A stretch of 64,000 nucleotides of DNA, taken from assembly GCA_016706545.1 (NCBI GenBank), contig JADJJK010000032.1, forward strand, positions 18,732-82,731, written 5' to 3'. Numbering within the stretch: the first letter of the stretch is position 1; every line of letters begins with the position of its first letter. Below are positions 1 to 10,200 of this stretch, piece by piece. The notes below the pieces were generated by a model. The model saw only the letters and a program-made list of their open reading frames with translations. It did not search any database and had not been told where the DNA came from. A program made the translations under genes and the position numbers. The stretch is from Myxococcales bacterium. Its GTDB lineage: Bacteria; Myxococcota_A; Polyangia; Haliangiales; Haliangiaceae.

Positions 1-444
1 GCGGGCAAGCGCCTCCAGATGGGCCGCTGGGAGAAGCGCGGCGACCACTACGAGTGGATCGCGGAGCTCTGGGTGGACGTGGCGCCCGTGCCGGCGCCCA
101 CGCCGATGCCGGCGCCGCCCCCGCCGCCAGCGCCGCGCGCCGAGACGCCGCCGTCCCCGCCGCAGCAGGGTGGCCCGTACCTGTGGATCCCGGGCAGCTA
201 CGAGTGGCGAAACAGCGCCTATGTCTGGGTGGATGGACGCTGGGAGCGTCCGCGCAACAACGAGCGCTGGGTCCCCGGGCACTGGGAGATGGTCAACAAC
301 CAGTGGCAGTGGCTCCCCGGCCAGTGGGAGCGAACGCGCCGCGACCGCGACGGCCGAGGCCGAGGCCGGGACGACGACGACCGCGGCAGGGGCCGAGGCG
401 GCGACCGCGACGACGACCGCGGCAAGGGCCGCCGCAACGACTGA
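1..444 (+). CDS. WxxGxW-repeat protein, 5'-truncated by the window edge
   Basis: The reading frame is open from the first base, so the start lies upstream. The visible 147 residues contain repeated aromatic motifs of the form Y-x-W-V-x-G-x-W (PGSYEWRNSAYVWVDGRW, then VPGHWEMVNNQWQWLPGQW), separated by a Pro/Ala-rich linker. The protein ends in an Arg/Asp/Gly-rich basic-acidic tail. This is the pattern of the WxxGxW (BcpO-related) repeat family, usually small secreted or lipoprotein envelope proteins of unknown function. No signal peptide can be judged because the N-terminus is missing. A strong hairpin follows about 40 bp after the stop. The family call rests on the repeat pattern only. Confidence 0.65.
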   Translation, partial: AGKRLQMGRWEKRGDHYEWIAELWVDVAPVPAPTPMPAPPPPPAPRAETPPSPPQQGGPYLWIPGSYEWRNSAYVWVDGRWERPRNNERWVPGHWEMVNNQWQWLPGQWERTRRDRDGRGRGRDDDDRGRGRGGDRDDDRGKGRRND

Positions 445-483
445 CCTGCGGTAGCCACCGACGACCACCGACGAGGATCGGGC

Positions 484-512
484 AGAGGGGATGGCACACC
501 GCCATCCCCTCT
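484..512. terminator. Perfect hairpin after the WxxGxW gene
   Basis: AGAGGGGATGGC and GCCATCCCCTCT form a perfect 12-bp stem around the loop ACACC. No T-run follows, so it may be a T-less terminator or simply a stable hairpin; it sits 40 bp after the stop codon of the preceding gene. Confidence 0.5.
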
Positions 513-550
513 CGTCGTTCCAGCGCGCGGCTCCAGCGCGCGGCCGCGCC

Positions 551-616
551 GCTCGGCCGCAGCACCCGACCGCAGCGCGCAGCTTCAGCGCTCGGCCGCA
601 GCACCCGGCCGCAGCG
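551..616. repeat. 27-bp direct repeat in an intergenic spacer
   Basis: A 27-bp sequence starting GCTCGGCCGCAGCACCCG occurs at 551-577 and again at 590-616 with one mismatch. It lies just upstream of the quinone oxidoreductase gene. The rest of 513-632 is degenerate CAGCGCGCGGC-type low-complexity DNA with no gene. Confidence 0.55.
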
Positions 617-632
617 GTGATACGGTGGGCGT

Positions 633-1610
633 ATGCGAGCCGTCCGCTGCCACGAACTCACCGGCCCCTCCGCGCTGCGCGTCGACGACGACGTCCCCGA
701 TCCTTCGCCCGGTCCCGGACAGATCCTCCTCGAGGTGCAAGCGGCGGGCGTCAACTTCCCCGACGTGCTGCTCACCCGCGGCAAGTATCAGTTCAAGCCG
801 ACGCTGCCGTTCTCGCCCGGCGGCGAAGCGGCCGGAGTGGTGCGCGCGCTTGGCCCCGGCGTCACCACGCTGGCGGTCGGCGACCGCGTCGCCACCACCG
901 TCCTGCACGGCGCCTTCGCCGAGCTGCTCGTGGCCCCGGAGCTGGCCACCGTCAAGCTGCCAGCGGCGGTGTCCGCCCACGTCGGCGCCGCCACGCTCCT
1001 GACCTACGCCACCACGTACCACGCGCTGGTTGACCGCGCCCAGCTCACCGCCGGGGAGAGCCTCCTGGTGCTCGGAGCAGCCGGCGGAGTCGGCCTGGCC
1101 GCGGTGGAGCTGGGCAAGCTGCTCGGCGCGCGCGTGATCGCCGCCGCCTCCAGCGAGGACAAGCTGGCGCTGTGCCGCCAGCACGGCGCCGACGACACCA
1201 TCGACTACAGCCGCGAGGACCTCAAGGAGCGAGTGAAGGAGCTCACGCGAGGCAACGGCGTGGACGTGATCTACGATCCGGTGGGCGGGGCGTACGCCGA
1301 GCCGGCGCTGCGCTCGATCGCGTGGCAAGGGCGATACCTCGTGGTCGGGTTCGCGGCGGGGGAGATCCCGCGCATCCCGCTGAACCTGACGTTGCTCAAG
1401 GGCTGTCAGATCGTCGGCGTGTTCTGGGGCCAGTTCGCGATGCGCCAGCCGGCGCAGAACCGCGCCAACGGCGAGCGCCTGCTCGGCTGGGTCGCCGAGG
1501 GCAAGCTCGCCCCCCACGTCGATGACGTCTTGCCGTTTGCGCGCGCCGGCGAGGCGCTCGAGCGGCTCGAGGGGCGCACGGTCAAAGGCAAGCTCGTGCT
1601 GACGCCGTGA
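633..1610 (+). CDS. qor: NADPH:quinone oxidoreductase (zinc-free MDR family)
   Basis: A 325-residue protein of the medium-chain dehydrogenase/reductase superfamily, quinone-oxidoreductase branch. The N-terminal GroES-like half contains VNFPDVLLTRGKYQ and PFSPGGEAAG. The Rossmann half carries the nucleotide-binding motif GAAGGVG at about residues 148-154. The C-terminal signature around GRTVKGKLVLTP is typical. The structural and catalytic zinc ligands of alcohol dehydrogenases are absent, as expected for this branch. Predicted role: cytosolic NADPH-dependent reduction of quinones or related electrophiles. The length is normal for the family. It stands alone: the next gene, a lipoprotein, starts 65 bp downstream. 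The exact substrate cannot be read from the sequence. Confidence 0.85.
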   Translation: MRAVRCHELTGPSALRVDDDVPDPSPGPGQILLEVQAAGVNFPDVLLTRGKYQFKPTLPFSPGGEAAGVVRALGPGVTTLAVGDRVATTVLHGAFAELLVAPELATVKLPAAVSAHVGAATLLTYATTYHALVDRAQLTAGESLLVLGAAGGVGLAAVELGKLLGARVIAAASSEDKLALCRQHGADDTIDYSREDLKERVKELTRGNGVDVIYDPVGGAYAEPALRSIAWQGRYLVVGFAAGEIPRIPLNLTLLKGCQIVGVFWGQFAMRQPAQNRANGERLLGWVAEGKLAPHVDDVLPFARAGEALERLEGRTVKGKLVLTP

Positions 1611-1675
1611 CGCTTGAGGCCAGCGCGTGGTGCCGCGGGATTGCGAGCGGCCCGACCCACGGCGATACTCCCACC

Positions 1676-2338
1676 ATGCGCTCCTCTCCGACGCCGGCGT
1701 CGCCGGCCCTGCTCGCCGCGCTGGCCCTGCTCTCACTCTCCGCCACCGCGTGCAAGCGCAGCGAGTCAGCGCGCGAGGCGCTGGGCCAGGTGCCCGCCGC
1801 TGGCGCCGCGGCCGAGCCCCCGGCGCCGGTCCAGACCACCGCGGGCCTGGCCGCGCAGACCTGGTCGGACGCGGCGTGTGAGCCGTCCAAGGACCCCGCG
1901 GTCAAGCAGCGCGCTGGCTACGCGAAGCTCACCCTGGACGGCGATGGCCTCGGCGAGATGCACGACAACATCCCGGCGCTGTGCGGCGCCCTGCACACCG
2001 CCGCCACCAAGCGCTTCGCCGTCGGGGACGGCACGCTGTTTCGCGTCTGCATCCCAGGCGGCGGTCGCTTTCAGATCTCGTCGGACGTCGTGCTTTCGGG
2101 GCCCTTGTCCACCGAGTTCACCTACGAGAACTACAAGAAGACCGGCCCGCTCATCGAGCTGTATCGCCCCGAGGTTGGCACCTACAACCAGCGCGACACC
2201 CCGGCGGAGCACGACAAGCTCGACGTCGCCTTCGACTGGAGCACGGTCGCTGCGGAGCTTGACCTGGTGTGGCCCTCGAAGAAGGACCGGGTGGTCCGTG
2301 TCAAGGCGCACATCGACTGCGGTGGCGCCCTGCGCTGA
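1676..2338 (+). CDS. Putative lipoprotein of unknown function
   Basis: A 220-residue protein. I start it at the ATG at 1676 rather than further upstream because this places a textbook lipoprotein signal at the N-terminus: MRSS followed by a hydrophobic stretch and the lipobox SATAC (Cys at about residue 26). The mature part has no family I recognise. It contains four cysteines after the lipid Cys (around DAACEP, ALCGAL, RVCIPG and IDCGG), suggesting a disulfide-bonded exported domain. It is probably anchored to the outer membrane and exposed to periplasm or surface. There is no operon partner: the neighbours are a cytosolic oxidoreductase and a porin with its own spacer. Confidence 0.7.
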   Translation: MRSSPTPASPALLAALALLSLSATACKRSESAREALGQVPAAGAAAEPPAPVQTTAGLAAQTWSDAACEPSKDPAVKQRAGYAKLTLDGDGLGEMHDNIPALCGALHTAATKRFAVGDGTLFRVCIPGGGRFQISSDVVLSGPLSTEFTYENYKKTGPLIELYRPEVGTYNQRDTPAEHDKLDVAFDWSTVAAELDLVWPSKKDRVVRVKAHIDCGGALR

Positions 2339-2386
2339 CCGCCAGGACCGGCAAAAACAGCTAGCAACTCGCGGTGTCACCCGGCC

Positions 2387-2402
2387 GTTGCAGAGCTGCA
2401 AC
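2387..2402. promoter_or_regulatory. Operator-like palindrome upstream of the porin gene
   Basis: GTTGCAG-AG-CTGCAAC is a perfect 7-bp inverted repeat with a 2-bp centre, 105 bp before the porin start codon. Its form fits a dimeric repressor or activator site. An AT-rich patch containing TTATAC (2423-2428) follows and could be a -10 element, but no well-spaced -35 was found. No known regulator motif is recognised. Confidence 0.35.
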
Positions 2403-2506
2403 ATTTGCCCGGTAGTTGTGCCTTATACGGTGTTTCACGGTGACAGGTTTGTCGCTATCGGCACCGGGCTGGCCGCCTGGACCAGCGTTCTGCGAAGGAG
2501 AGCCTC

Positions 2507-3865
2507 ATGATGAACATCCGTCGTTTTGTCCCCTGCGCGCTTCGCGGCGCGCTCCTGGCGACCTTGGCCCTTACCCTGACCGCGACCGCAAGTCACGCCC
2601 AGGTCGGCCCCGCCGCTCCGCCGGTGGCGCCCACGCCCGAGCTCTCGTCGTCGCAGCCCGCGCCCGAGACCCCGACCGCCGAGCCGCCCCCGGTGGTGGC
2701 CGAGCCCGCCCCCGTCGTGGAGGCCCAGCCGGAGCCGGTGGCCACCGTCAAGGACGCCCAGGCCTCGAAGGACCAAAAGCCCGCCGTCCACGTCACCTAC
2801 GACAAGGGCTTTGTCCTCGCCAGCGAAGATGACAAGTTCGAGACCCGCATCGCGCTGCGCACGCAGTTTCGCTTCGAGTCCTCCCGCCCCACCGAGGACG
2901 GCTCGGAGTTCTTGTCGCGCACGTACATCGCGCGCGCGCGCCTGCAGCTCGAGGGCCACGTCTACGGCAAGGACAACCGCTACAAGCTCGAGACCTCGCT
3001 TGGCGACCGCGGCAGCTTCACCTTCGTGCGCGATGCGTACCTGGAGCACAAGTTCTCGTCGGTGTGGCTGCGCGTCGGTCAGTGGAAGCGCCCCCACAAC
3101 CGGCAGGAGCTGGTGTCGGACTTCTCGTCCGTGTTCAACGAGCGCGCGGTGACCGCTGACTTCGTCGGCGGTGGACGCGACATGGGCCTGGCCCTGCACA
3201 ACGACTACGAGAAGTCTCCCGAGGGGCTCGAGTGGGTGGTGGGCGTGTTCAACGGGTTCTCCGGCGGCGCTGATCGCCCAGCCTTGACCACGACGTGTAC
3301 CGCCAACGCGACGACCGGCGCCATCACCTGCCGCAACGCCACCCCCCCGCCATCCACCCTGGTGGCGCGCGCTGGCTGGAACGTCGGCAAGATCAAGGGC
3401 TACTCCGAAGGTGACCTGGAGGGCGGCCCGCTGCGCGTGGCCGTCGGCGCCAGCTACAAGCTCAACCTCGCCAACTTCGACAAGGGCGCCCAGTCCTCGG
3501 TGAGCAAGAACTTCTCCCACAGCGCCCAGGCCGATGTCCTGCTCAAGAGCAACGGCCTCGACGTGCTGGCGGCGGTCTACGTGCAGAAGCTCGCCGGCGG
3601 CGACACCGAGCTGGGCGCGCTCCTGCAAGGTGGCTACTTCGTGACGCCCAAGCAGCTTCAGCTCGCCGGCCGGTTTGCGTTCCACCAGGCTCCTGGCGAT
3701 CGCAACCAGCTCGAGGGCCGCGTGGCGGTCAACTACTACCTCGCGGGTCATTCGTACAAGCTGGCCAGCGACGCCGGCTTTCTGCAGCTCACCGGAGAGG
3801 ACGCCATGGGCGTCAAGGACAAGGCGGATCTGCAGGCGCGCGTGATGGCGCAGATGACGTTCTGA
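2507..3865 (+). CDS. Phosphate-selective porin O/P-like outer-membrane channel
   Basis: A 452-residue secreted protein. The ATG at 2507 follows a good ribosome site (AAGGAGAG). A signal peptide ends at SHA-Q (about residue 31), followed by a Pro/Glu/Ala-rich spacer to about residue 85. The remainder reads as alternating amphipathic strands and ends in Phe (AQMTF), as outer-membrane barrels do. Motifs such as FETRIALRTQFRFES, TYIARARLQLEG and LRVGQWKRPHNRQEL match the OprO/OprP porin family (PF07396). Predicted role: outer-membrane uptake channel for phosphate, polyphosphate or another anion. The periplasmic Pro-rich linker between signal and barrel is longer than in Pseudomonas OprP. Ion specificity is inferred from family only. 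Confidence 0.8.
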   Translation: MMNIRRFVPCALRGALLATLALTLTATASHAQVGPAAPPVAPTPELSSSQPAPETPTAEPPPVVAEPAPVVEAQPEPVATVKDAQASKDQKPAVHVTYDKGFVLASEDDKFETRIALRTQFRFESSRPTEDGSEFLSRTYIARARLQLEGHVYGKDNRYKLETSLGDRGSFTFVRDAYLEHKFSSVWLRVGQWKRPHNRQELVSDFSSVFNERAVTADFVGGGRDMGLALHNDYEKSPEGLEWVVGVFNGFSGGADRPALTTTCTANATTGAITCRNATPPPSTLVARAGWNVGKIKGYSEGDLEGGPLRVAVGASYKLNLANFDKGAQSSVSKNFSHSAQADVLLKSNGLDVLAAVYVQKLAGGDTELGALLQGGYFVTPKQLQLAGRFAFHQAPGDRNQLEGRVAVNYYLAGHSYKLASDAGFLQLTGEDAMGVKDKADLQARVMAQMTF

Positions 3866-3989
3866 TCGGATGGTCGCCTCCAGCTCCTGAGCGTCGGCGC
3901 TGGCGCAGGATTGCGCGGCCCTTCACCAGGGCCTGCGTTCGTATCGGAGCATGCTAGGGTCCGCAAAACCGTTAGCTCGAAAGCAACGC

Positions 3990-5936
3990 ATGCGAACCCA
4001 GTACCTTCTCCGCTCACGTCCGCTGGCCGTGGTCAGCGCTTCTCCGCTCGTGCGTGGGCTCTTGCTCGCGACGTGCCTCTGGTCCTGCGGCCCAGCGCGA
4101 CCAGCGCCCCAGCCGGCCAGGCCTGCGGCGCGAGAACAGCCCGCCGGCGCATCCTCTGCTGCCTCTTCTGGCGCGACCGGCGCGACCGGCGCCGCCGCCG
4201 CGCAACCACCGACGCCGGCCTCGGTGGAGCAGCGCCGCAAGGCGCTCGCCGCGCTCCTGACCGAGCACTGGGAGTACACGCTGCGCGTGAGCCCTGAGCT
4301 CGCCAGCATCCTGGCGGACCGCCGCTACAACGACCAGTGGACGGATCTGTCCTCGGCGGCGATCCAGAAGCGGATCGCGGACACCCGGACCTTCCTCCAG
4401 CGCTTCGAGGCCATCGACCCCACCGACCTGCCGGAGCAAGAGGCGCTGAGCCACCGGCTGATGCTGCGCGACCTGCGCCAGTCGCTCGACAACGTCCGCT
4501 TCGAAGACTGGCTGATGCCGGTCAACCAGTTTGGCGGCGTCCACCTGGGCATCGCCAGCCTGCCGCCGATGCTGGCGTTCGGGACCGTCAAGGACTACGA
4601 AGACTACCTGGCCCGGCTCGACAAGCTGCCGCTGGTGCTCGAGCAGGTGACCGCGCTCATGCGCGAGGGCATGGCCAAGAAGCTGATGCCGCCGCGCATC
4701 CTCCTGGTGCAGTGCGTGGAGCAAGCCGCTGCGCTGGCCCGCGGCAAGCCGGAGCGCAGCCCGTTCTATGGGCCGGCCAAGCGCTTCGCCAAGGGCATCT
4801 CGCGCGCCGAGCAAGCGCGCCTGCGAGGACAGATCCTGGCGGCGGTGCGCGGCAAGGTGCAGCCGGCGTACGCCGCGTTCGCGACGTTCTTGCAGGACAC
4901 CTATGTGCCGCAGGGACGAGAAGATCCGGGGCTGTGGGCGCTCCCCGACGGCGCCGAGCGCTACGCCGCGCGCGTCAAGGAGGTCACCACCACCAACTTG
5001 AGCCCCGTGCAGATCCACGAGCTGGGCCGCGCCGAGGTGGCGCGGATCGAAGACGAGCAAGCGGAGATCGGCAAGAAGCTCGGCTTCGCCACGCTGGAGG
5101 CGTTCCGCAAGCACGTGCGCGGCAATCGCAAGCTGCGCTCCAAGAGCGCCGGCGAGATCCTCGCCCGCTATCGCAGGCACACCGCGCAGATGACCAGCAA
5201 GCTACCCGAGCTCTTTGGCCGGCTGCCCAAGCAGCGCATGGAGATCCAGAAGACCGAGGCGTTTCGAGAGAAGCAGGCGGCCGGCGCGGAGTACCAGCAA
5301 GGCGCACCGGATGGCTCGCGCCCGGGCATGGTGAGGGTCAACACCTACCAGCCCCAGACGCGCCTGTGGATCGACATGGAGTCCACCGCGTATCACGAGG
5401 GCGTGCCCGGCCATCACTTGCAGAACGCCATCCAGCAAGAGCTGACGGAGCTGCCGCCGTTTCGCCAGCAGGCAAACTACGTGGCCTACGGTGAGGGCTG
5501 GGCGCTGTACTCGGAGCGGCTGGGCAAGGAGCTTGGCTTCTACCAGGACCCCTACAGCGACTACGGGCGGCTACAAGACGAGATGCTGCGCGCCATCCGG
5601 CTCGTCGTGGACACCGGGTTCCACGCCAAGAAGTGGCAGCGCGACAAGGTGGTGCAGTTCTTCCGCGAGCACTCCACGATCGATGAGGTCTCCATCCAGG
5701 CGGAGACAGATCGCTACATCGCCATCCCAGGCCAGGCGCTGGGATACAAGGTCGGCCAGCTCACCATCCTGCGCTTGCGCGAGCAGGCGCAGCGCGAGCT
5801 CGGCAAGGCCTTTGACCTGCGCGCCTTCCACGACACGATCCTCGGCGCTGGCGCCTTGCCGCTCGAGATCCTCGAGGAGCGCATCGCCGCCTGGATCGCC
5901 GCCCAGCAGGCGGCGACCGCGCCTGGCGGAGACTGA
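3990..5936 (+). CDS. DUF885-family lipoprotein, putative metallopeptidase
   Basis: A 648-residue protein of the DUF885 family. I choose the ATG at 3990 over the in-frame ATG at 3951 because it gives a compact lipoprotein signal, with lipobox LWSC at about residues 30-33. A low-complexity Ala/Pro linker (to about residue 80) precedes the folded domain. The family hallmark HEGVPGHH occurs at about residues 469-476, inside a conserved helix. Its two-histidine spacing resembles a zinc-binding site, and DUF885 members are suspected metallopeptidases. Further family motifs are YVAYGEGWALYSERLG and the C-terminal IPGQALGYKVGQL. The probable location is the outer-membrane periplasmic face. The enzymatic activity is inferred, not shown. 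Confidence 0.8.
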   Translation: MRTQYLLRSRPLAVVSASPLVRGLLLATCLWSCGPARPAPQPARPAAREQPAGASSAASSGATGATGAAAAQPPTPASVEQRRKALAALLTEHWEYTLRVSPELASILADRRYNDQWTDLSSAAIQKRIADTRTFLQRFEAIDPTDLPEQEALSHRLMLRDLRQSLDNVRFEDWLMPVNQFGGVHLGIASLPPMLAFGTVKDYEDYLARLDKLPLVLEQVTALMREGMAKKLMPPRILLVQCVEQAAALARGKPERSPFYGPAKRFAKGISRAEQARLRGQILAAVRGKVQPAYAAFATFLQDTYVPQGREDPGLWALPDGAERYAARVKEVTTTNLSPVQIHELGRAEVARIEDEQAEIGKKLGFATLEAFRKHVRGNRKLRSKSAGEILARYRRHTAQMTSKLPELFGRLPKQRMEIQKTEAFREKQAAGAEYQQGAPDGSRPGMVRVNTYQPQTRLWIDMESTAYHEGVPGHHLQNAIQQELTELPPFRQQANYVAYGEGWALYSERLGKELGFYQDPYSDYGRLQDEMLRAIRLVVDTGFHAKKWQRDKVVQFFREHSTIDEVSIQAETDRYIAIPGQALGYKVGQLTILRLREQAQRELGKAFDLRAFHDTILGAGALPLEILEERIAAWIAAQQAATAPGGD

Positions 5937-5956
5937 GCGCTGGCAGCTCGGCGCTG

Positions 5957-7126
5957 CTAGCGCGCCGGGCTCTCGCCAAAGCGCGCGAGCCGCAGAAAGT
6001 CGATCGGCAGCGCGGTCTTGCGCTCGCAAGAGAGGTCTGCCAGGACCTCGCCGATCACGGTGGCGAACTTGAAGCCGTGTCCAGAGAAGCCAGCCGCCAG
6101 GCACACGTGGGGGTGCCGTGGGTGCAGGTCCACGACGAAGTCTTCGTCGGGCGTCATGGTGTAGAGGCAGCGCTTGGCATGCACCAGGCGCGGCGAGACC
6201 TCGGGCAGGTACGCGGAGATCGCCGCGGCGACCGCCTGGGGCACCTGCACCTGCGCACCTGCGTCCTTGGCGCCGTCTGCGTCAGGGCTGACCTCGGGGC
6301 CGGGCGCGTGCTCGCAGATCTTGGCGCCCCACGCGCCCCAGCGCGGAAAGCCGTACACGAAGTGCCCGTCCACATCGAACGCATACGCCGGCATGCCACG
6401 CTCCGCGGCCATCGCGTCGCCGGCGGAGAACCAGAGCTGATGAACCAGGTGCACGCGCAAAGGCAACGCCAGCTCTGACAGCGCGGCAGCCGCCCATGGC
6501 CCTGCGGTCACCACCAGGCGCGCCGCCAGGAAGCGGCCGTGTTCGGTGGTCACCGCAACGCCGTGCGCGTCGGCGCTCCACGACAGCACGCGCTCCCCAA
6601 AGCGCAGGGTCGCCCCGTGCCGGGTCGCCACCTCGGCGTGCGAGCGGACGCAGCGATCCACCTCCAGAAAGCCGGCGCCCGGCTCGAACATGCACACCAT
6701 GTCGTCGGGCAGCGCCAGGGCCGGCCAGCGAGCGCGCACCTGCGCCGCAGACAGCTCCTGCACCGGCACCGCGAGCTGACGGGCGGTGGCGAGGGCGCGA
6801 GCAAACGACGTGCCCGCGCCAGCGTCTTGCGCCGCGTCCGCCGTGGTGCAGAGCGCCAGCCCGCTTCGGTGCAAGAGCGAGGCGCCGACCTCCTCGCTCA
6901 GCTCGTCCCAGAGCTGGTACGCGCGCTCGAGCAGCGGCCCGTAGCGCGGGCTCTCGAAGTACGCCTTGCGGATGAGCCGGGTCTCGCCGTGCGAGGCGCC
7001 GCGGTCGTGGCCCTGCGCAAACTGCTCGAGGCCGAGCACGCGCTGGCCACGGCGCGCCAGGTGCGCCGCAGCCGCGGTGCCCATCCCACCAAGCCCGAGC
7101 ACGATGACGTCGTACGAAGCTGTCAT
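5957..7126 (-). CDS. solA: FAD-dependent amine oxidase, sarcosine / N-methyltryptophan oxidase type
   Basis: A 389-residue flavoprotein of the monomeric sarcosine oxidase family (MSOX/SolA). The N-terminus has the dinucleotide-binding motif GLGGMG at residues 11-16. GASHGETRLIRKAYFE matches the conserved region next to the flavin. KRCLYT carries the cysteine (about residue 320) expected to bind FAD covalently, and GFSGHGFK is the C-terminal signature. The start at 7126 is preferred over the ATG at 7138 because GGAGGC lies 5-10 nt before it. Predicted reaction: oxidative demethylation of an N-methyl amino acid, giving formaldehyde and hydrogen peroxide. It is transcribed divergently from the giant kinase gene, 132 bp away. 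The true amine substrate is unknown. Confidence 0.85.
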   Translation of the reverse strand: MTASYDVIVLGLGGMGTAAAAHLARRGQRVLGLEQFAQGHDRGASHGETRLIRKAYFESPRYGPLLERAYQLWDELSEEVGASLLHRSGLALCTTADAAQDAGAGTSFARALATARQLAVPVQELSAAQVRARWPALALPDDMVCMFEPGAGFLEVDRCVRSHAEVATRHGATLRFGERVLSWSADAHGVAVTTEHGRFLAARLVVTAGPWAAAALSELALPLRVHLVHQLWFSAGDAMAAERGMPAYAFDVDGHFVYGFPRWGAWGAKICEHAPGPEVSPDADGAKDAGAQVQVPQAVAAAISAYLPEVSPRLVHAKRCLYTMTPDEDFVVDLHPRHPHVCLAAGFSGHGFKFATVIGEVLADLSCERKTALPIDFLRLARFGESPAR

Positions 7127-7258
7127 GAGTGCCTCCACTTTCCCCCGCAGGCCCCGGCTTTTGAACCCGCCAGCGAGGCTTTCTCGCGGCGGTCAGGACC
7201 GCGCTTCTGCCGTGGCCATCTCGCGCTTGCCCAGTGTACTCTCCAGAGCCAGACCGAC

Positions 7259-10200
7259 GTGACCTCCGGGACCCTGCCGGCAAGGCCAACCGATATCGAC
7301 GAGTTTCGACTGATCCGGATCCTCGGCAGCGGCGGCATGGGCGCGGTGTACCTGGCGCACGACACGATCCTCGATCGCTCGGTGGCGCTCAAGCTCATGC
7401 GCGTGGGCGCCAGCGAGGAGCACCGCCTGCGGTTTCTCACCGAGGCGCGCGCGCTGGCGCGCCTGGATCACCCCAACGTGGTCTCCATCTTCCGCGCTGG
7501 CGTCGCCGCTGGCGGCGAGCCCTACCTGGTGCAGGAGCTGGTGGCCGGCTCGTCAGTGGACCGCGCCACGTTGCCGGTGTCGCCACGGCGCGCGCTGGAG
7601 CTAGCGCTCGGTATCGCGCGTGGCCTCGCCGCGGCGCACCGCCGTGGCGTGCTCCACCGCGACATCAAGCCCAGCAACATCATGATCGACGACACGGGCA
7701 CGCCGCGGCTGCTCGACTTTGGGCTGGCCAAGCTCACGGGCGCCGCGCCACCGGCGAGCGCCCGCCCCCATCCCCCGGGCCACCGAGCCGATGTGGACCA
7801 CCCAGACGATCGCCCCCCGGCGCGCGTCGCCCCGAAGCCAGCGGCCAGCCCGCTCGCCACCACCCTGCAAACGCGCCTGCCACGCCCAAGCGACGCCGCT
7901 CGCCCAGCAGGGTCCACCGACGCCCCGCGCCTGGCGGCCGAGGAGCGCTCGCCACCGACGCCCCCCAGCGCTCCCGACCTCGCCGTCACCGCCGACCTGC
8001 CTGCCGCGCCTGTCGCGCCCCTCGCCGTCACCGCCGACCTGCCGGCCGCGCCTTCCGCGCTCCTCGCCGTCACCGCCGACCTGCCTGCCGCGCCTTCCGC
8101 GCCCCTCGCCGTCACCGCCGACCTGCCGGCCGCGCCTCCGTCGGCTGCTACCGATCGCCTGCTCGCCGATGGACCCGTGCCGCAGGGCTCCCCTGAGGAT
8201 CCCACCAGCGCCGGCGCCATCCTCGGCACCCCGCGCTACATGGCGCCCGAGGTGTGGCGCGGTGAGCCCGCGAGCTTGCGCAGTGACCTCTACTCGCTGG
8301 GCGCGGTGTTCTACGAGCTGCTCACCGGGGAGCCTCCGTATCTGCAGCCGGACCTGGAGTCGCTGCAGCGCGCGGTCCTCGAGGGCGCGCCAGCGCCGCC
8401 GGTCGCGGCGCGCGTGAGCGGCCTCGACGCAGACTTCGCGGAGCTCGTCACGCGATGCCTGGCGCGACAAGCCAGCGATCGCCCGCAGTCCGCCGACGAG
8501 GTCGTGTTCCAGCTAGAGCGCATCGCCGCTGGCGCACCGCCGATCCCCGAGGGCAGCCCATACCGTGGCCTGTCCCCGTTCGAGGCCGAGCAGCGTGCGC
8601 TGTTCTTCGGCCGCGGCCCGGAGATCAGCGCCATCGTCGATCGCCTGCGCGGCGCCTCGCTGGTGGTGGTCACCGGCGACTCCGGCATCGGCAAGTCCTC
8701 GCTGTGCCGCGCTGGCGTGCTCCCCGCGGTGGCCGCTGGCGCGCTCGAGGTCGGCGGCAGCTCGCGACGATGGCAGACCCGCGTGATCTCGCCCGGTCCG
8801 CGCCCCGCGTCGGCGCTCCTGGCTGCGCTTGGCCTCGCCGAGTCCGCTGAGCCCAGCGCCCAGGCCGATCCCGCCGCGCCCGCCGCGCCCGCCGCGCCCG
8901 CCGCGCCCGCCGCACCGACCGATCCCGCCGCACCCGCTGCACCCGCCACACCCGCCGAGCTCGCCGGCGACGCGCAGCCCCTGGCCCAGCGGCTCGCGCG
9001 GCGCTTCGCCGGAGGCACGACGGGCGTCCTCTGTCTGATCGATCAGGCCGAGGAGCTGGTGACCCAGAGCCAGCCAGCGCAGGCCGCGCGCGCCGGCGAC
9101 CTGCTCGCCAGCATCGCCGAGGGCATCCCCGGCGTGAAGGTGCTCGTCGCCGTCCGCGGCGACTTCCTGACCCGCGTCGCGGCGCTGCCGGGCGTGCGCG
9201 GCTCGCTGACCGACAGCTTGCACCTGGTGCGCGGCCTCTCTCCTGAAGACGCGCGCGCGGTGGTGGTCGAGCCCGCCCGCGCCAAGGGGGTTCGCTTCGA
9301 GACCGAGGCGATGGTGCAGTCGCTGGTGGACTCCATCCTCGAGAGACCGGCGGCCCTGCCCCTCTTGCAGTTCGCGCTGGCCGAGCTATGGGGCCACCGC
9401 GACATCGAGCGCGCGGTGATCCCGGCGCGCGCGCTCACCGAGATCGGGGGCGTCGCTGGCGCGCTGGCGAGCCACGCTGACCGCGTGTTGACCGCGCTCG
9501 GCGGCCCTGAGCGCATCGCCGCCCGCCGGGTGCTGCTGGCCCTGGTGTCCGGAGAGCGCACGCGCCGGAGCTGCGCGCGCGGCGAGCTCCTGGGCGGCGG
9601 CGACAGCTCCGCTTCGGCCCGCGCGCTCGAGGCCCTGGTGCGCGGCCGGCTGGTCGCGGCGCGCGACGTCGCGGATGGAGATCCGGTGTACGAGCTGGCA
9701 CACGAGTCGCTGCTGTCGGCCTGGGGCACCTTGCGCGGCTGGCTCGACGACGCGGCCGGCCAGCGCGGCATCCGCACGCGGCTTGGCGCGGCCGCCGATG
9801 AGTGGCATCGGCTCGGCCGGCGGCGAGAGCTCCTGTGGAAGCGCTCACAGCTCACCGAGACCGCGCAGCTCACCGAGCTGACCCAAGGGGACCGCGCCTT
9901 CCTCGACGCCAGCCGCGCGGCCGCCAGGCGCCGCGTCGCGCTGGCGGTGGCGCTGACCGCGGCCATCCCCGCCGCCGCCGCCTTGACCTGGTGGAGCGCG
10001 TCGTACCGCGAGCGGGAGCGCCGCGAGCTCCTGGTGGACCAGCGCCGCGCCGACGCCGACGCCGCCATGCAGCGCGCCCACGCCGCGCTCACCGAGGCCC
10101 ACGGCCTGCGCGCCGAGGCCACCGCCAGGTTCCGAGGCGCCGCGGCCCCCAAGCTGCGCTCCGACGTCCCCGAGGTCGCGCAGGCGCTGTCCCGCCACTA

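Noticed and set aside
6539..7258. Extending the kinase start to the upstream end of its open frame
   Set aside because: That region is antisense to the amine oxidase gene and shows no kinase-related sequence; the GTG at 7259 directly precedes the domain.
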